Source of the DNA: DATMER01 sp963741305
GTDB lineage: Bacteria; Acidobacteriota; Thermoanaerobaculia; Multivoradales; UBA5704
Direction of reading: 5' to 3'
DNA length: 64,000 nucleotides
NCBI GenBank assembly: GCA_963741305.1
Contig: CAVUHL010000003.1
Location: 4,154,001 to 4,218,000, forward strand
Position numbers and translations under genes: made by a program. Within the stretch, counting starts at the first letter, position 1. Every line of letters starts with the position of its first letter. Of this stretch, positions 63,701 through 64,000 are shown piece after piece. The notes below the pieces were generated by a model. The model saw nothing but the letters and a program-made list of their open reading frames with translations, was not told the origin of the DNA and did no database searches.

Positions 63701-63851
63701 GACTGTCGTACAGCCGGCAGGGGGGAGTGCCCGTCAGCGTATAGAAATCAAGCGCCTCGGTGTCGGCCGTGGCAACCCCGGGAACCAGCACCGCCGCAAG
63801 GGCGAGGACGAGAAAGGCGATACGAGCTTCACGAGAACCAAGAAATTTCAT
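57714..63851 (-). CDS. Giant secreted adhesin: cadherin repeats plus beta-helix
   Basis: 2045 residues. The ATG at 63849-63851 is chosen because GTAGGAG lies at the right distance; the ATG two codons upstream touches that site. Order: signal peptide (1-30, VLALAAVLVPGVATA), a domain with CRLYDSRMVPPGVL (about 35-160), eight cadherin-like repeats of 100 residues (about 162-962; NEAPTDIAL starts and DxDTGD-type calcium loops such as TTDPDAGDTF), an Ig-like domain (YVPPAGATGTDTFTYNVSDG, near 1040) and a right-handed beta-helix to the end (repeated short NN- and SIT-type turns). It should be a calcium-stabilised surface adhesin; secretion route is unclear. Three tail-collar genes follow. Confidence 0.9.
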   Translation of the reverse strand: MKFLGSREARIAFLVLALAAVLVPGVATADTEALDFYTLTGTPPCRLYDSRMVPPGVLVANDTRTVTIAGACGVPANAAAVALNLTVAQPTASGNLSLYPAGATVAPGVPPPAIASLSFKSGVNQAMILMVELGASGDLVAQNNSTGTLHFIIDISGYFIENQAPTDIALDDTTVSEGQPAGTLVGNLSTTDPDPGETFTYSLVSGVGDTDNASFQIVGDQLQTAAVLDFEAQPSYSVRIRSMDSGGLFFEEVFTITATGDNEAPTDITLSPSAVDENQASGTAVGTFSTTDPDVGDTFTYTLVAGVGDTDNGSFTIVGNQLQTAAIFDFETKSSYSIRVRSTDGGGLFFEKTFTVTVNNVNETPTDIALSSTTVNEGQPAGTVVGTLTTTDPDAGDTFTYTLVAGAGDTDNGSFTIAGNQLLTAAVFDLETKSSYSIRVRSTDAGGLFFEEVFTITVTNVNEAPTDIALSPSSVDEGQAAGTTVGTLSTTDPDAGDTFTYTLVAGAGDTDNGSFTIAGNLLQTAAIFDFETKSSYSIRVRSTDAGGLFFEKVFTITVNNVNEAPTDIALDNATLAENQPANTAVGNFSTTDPDAGDTFTYTLVAGAGATDNGSFTIVGNQLRTAAVLDFETKSSYSIRVRSTDAGSLFFEEVFTITVTNVNEQPTDIALSPTSVNEGQPAGTAVGTFSTTDPDVGDTFTYTLVAGAGSADNGSFTIVGNQLQTAAVLDFETKSSYSIRVRSTDSGGLFLEEVFTITVNNVNEAPTDIALSNASVNENQPIATPVGNFSTTDPDTGDTFTYTLVAGVGDTDNGMFTIVGNQLRTNAVFNFEAQSSLSIRVRSTDSGGLFFEKVFTITVNNVNEAPTDIALDNASVNENEPVGTPVGNFSTVDPDAGDTFTYTLVAGTGSADNGSFAIVGNQLRTAAMFNFEVKNSYSIRVRSTDSGGLFVEEAFTITIINVPEAPIAGNDAFDTVGNTLLEVDGESTELTPKVYFNGNVLANDTDPDGPSLLTVSLVSFTPGAVVTLNSDGTFTYVPPAGATGTDTFTYNVSDGILTSAVPGTVTITLKHRVWYVKNNQAAGGLGRSTDPFDTLGEAQTVSTANDTIYVFLGDGTVASQNAGIVLKNGQRLIGEGVALDVPVSVNSGPNPTVLRAAGTYAKIHNNTDDGGEDAGISIPATAASLTGIEIRGLDIAGIDNAIDLTATGANNAGVTIANNLISGATLEGIDVNAGSSGTVTVSISNNAVLAGGTAIDLTRTLGTLYISGFANNAVSGNSTSSGIQVIGPAIFDANPSTGALDVVSGGLTMIGQSGNPVGSGITHAGMHFFQVTGSLSFTDLDIFSAGYALFVQGTGAFTGVAGTSFQVGANVSTIIGTNGGAVDVRSATIDLQLAQLTSTTSTFSTAGVNLDTVVGQFHVPAGSSSSITKAAGIGSAFGVLNSSATVDYGGSLNVTTGAGVALSGNTGTTTFRGGMTLSTGSDVGFSATGGGTVNVIDPVGLANNTVATTTATAVNISGTTIGANGVTFESINSTTAGSNVAIVLANTGSGQFSVTGAAGAGTGGTISNKSVDAMTMNNTDGLVSLKNMIIQDIGDLGGGFDTTSNDDAIHGQQVDGGLTLDSVTIRRISDQAVNGATLAGNAATVWNGLTITNSTIENTNRFHVANTADDTNEGMVRILGIRGTVSITNSTLQDGAEMVDFFVTGGTLNMTVTNTSFARAYKEFTSGALASQGGHCIDVTVQGASNANVTIGDRNDDALDNSFLNCRLASVRVAADSTATGNIDVIIGRNDFTVNDHSSGFGGDFDFPQGGVAITSQPTTPDSVTFDVVVDGNYFDEIANASGGVGQLTLAMANGTWQVLVEDNTFDTPGNAPWFLRADSTTSAKVLFQNNLGIKGFFNCPDASCAGGYNGPGLRSLADLQNGAVLDMTIINDTFAEHDAGFDPGQTFEARTLNTGGGGTLCLDLQNNRAPDGYSLEEFGGDFNLVGSGTCPVGSPSANCQTLLGNRGNRGGSNVATTNPPFVNVEVGATIDVVPGACQQPSGGIF
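60966..63365. repeat. Eight 300-bp in-frame tandem repeats (cadherin modules)
   Basis: Inside the adhesin gene the sequence repeats every 300 bp, eight times, in frame. Units from about 61,260 to 62,950 are most alike; for example GTGCTCCTCACCCGGATGCT recurs at 300-bp steps. The outer units are more diverged. Each unit encodes one cadherin-like module. Such near-identical units allow copy-number change by recombination. Confidence 0.9.
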
Positions 63852-63941
63852 ACTCATCTCCTACTCGTCCCCTGTATGTCCGTTCGCCGCCGAAGAGAAC
63901 TCGAAGAGAAACTCCGGGCGAGGGAGCACACGACGAAGGGA

Positions 63942-63955
63942 CCCAGACGTCTGGG
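63942..63955. promoter_or_regulatory. 14-bp perfect palindrome upstream of adhesin gene
   Basis: CCCAGACGTCTGGG is a perfect palindrome centred about 98 bp before the adhesin start. It could be an operator or part of the leader. No clear -35/-10 pair is recognised, and a chance palindrome is possible at this GC content. Confidence 0.3.
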
Positions 63956-64000
63956 GTGGATGGCGTGGCGAATCATCCGTTACACACCGTGACCCTTTTC

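Overview
The window is high-GC, densely packed chromosomal DNA from a Gram-negative-type bacterium. It has two-membrane features throughout: TonB-dependent receptors, lipoproteins with lipoboxes, soluble lytic transglycosylases and a secretin-type domain. The GWxTD lipoprotein, the DUF5916 protein, the PKD protein with a long conserved tail and the DoxX-like gene fit Acidobacteriota, perhaps Thermoanaerobaculia. That placement rests on family memory, not a search. I see no rRNA, tRNA, CRISPR array, transposase or integrase.

Layout. 1-5.6 kb: end of a membrane protein, then a minus-strand TonB receptor locus (intact receptor, sialidase-like lipoprotein, a second receptor whose plug is deleted, a Cys/His-rich secreted protein). 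5.6-11 kb: an XRE regulator followed by a 21-bp repeat array, a cell-wall cluster (STN protein, membrane protein, lytic transglycosylase) and a broken DoxX-like gene. 11.2-22.6 kb: a large PKD secreted protein; a folE/GWxTD/ketoacyl-synthase III/ClpX-like ATPase operon; a CBS protein; kynB, ferritin-like and 3-hydroxyacyl-CoA dehydrogenase genes; an aminotransferase. 22.7-29 kb: M61 peptidase, then MbtH/thioesterase II/phosphopantetheinyl transferase (accessories for a nonribosomal peptide or polyketide system not in this window) beside a PLP decarboxylase and a D-threonine-aldolase-like enzyme. 29-38 kb: DUF1499, a second 21-bp array, SprT-like protease, DUF5916, M23 peptidase, TerB, a second lytic transglycosylase, a decayed histidine-kinase remnant and an RRM protein. 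38.4-49.6 kb: a third 21-bp array, a rhamnogalacturonan-lyase-like lipoprotein, a coupled four-gene surface-glycan operon (flippase, propeller, GT39, sulfotransferase) and two secreted proteins. 49.8-53.7 kb: a coupled four-gene redox/epimerase/methyltransferase/hydrolase operon. 53.8-64 kb: DUF6916, GNAT and Tat-exported proteins, a methyltransferase-fold protein, three tail-collar paralogues and a 2045-residue adhesin with eight cadherin-like repeats.

The most unusual signal is three separate intergenic arrays of degenerate tandem repeats, all with a 21-bp period (two DNA helical turns, seven codons) but unrelated unit sequences. Each lies just downstream of a short plus-strand gene. The first keeps one hexamer in all 20 units while the rest varies. 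The second and third carry higher-order repeats of 84 and 105 bp. I do not recognise them as a described family.

A second theme is loss of internal segments: one TonB receptor, the DoxX-like gene and the kinase remnant each have family motifs on both sides of a missing middle and a frame change. This could be real decay or an assembly fault.
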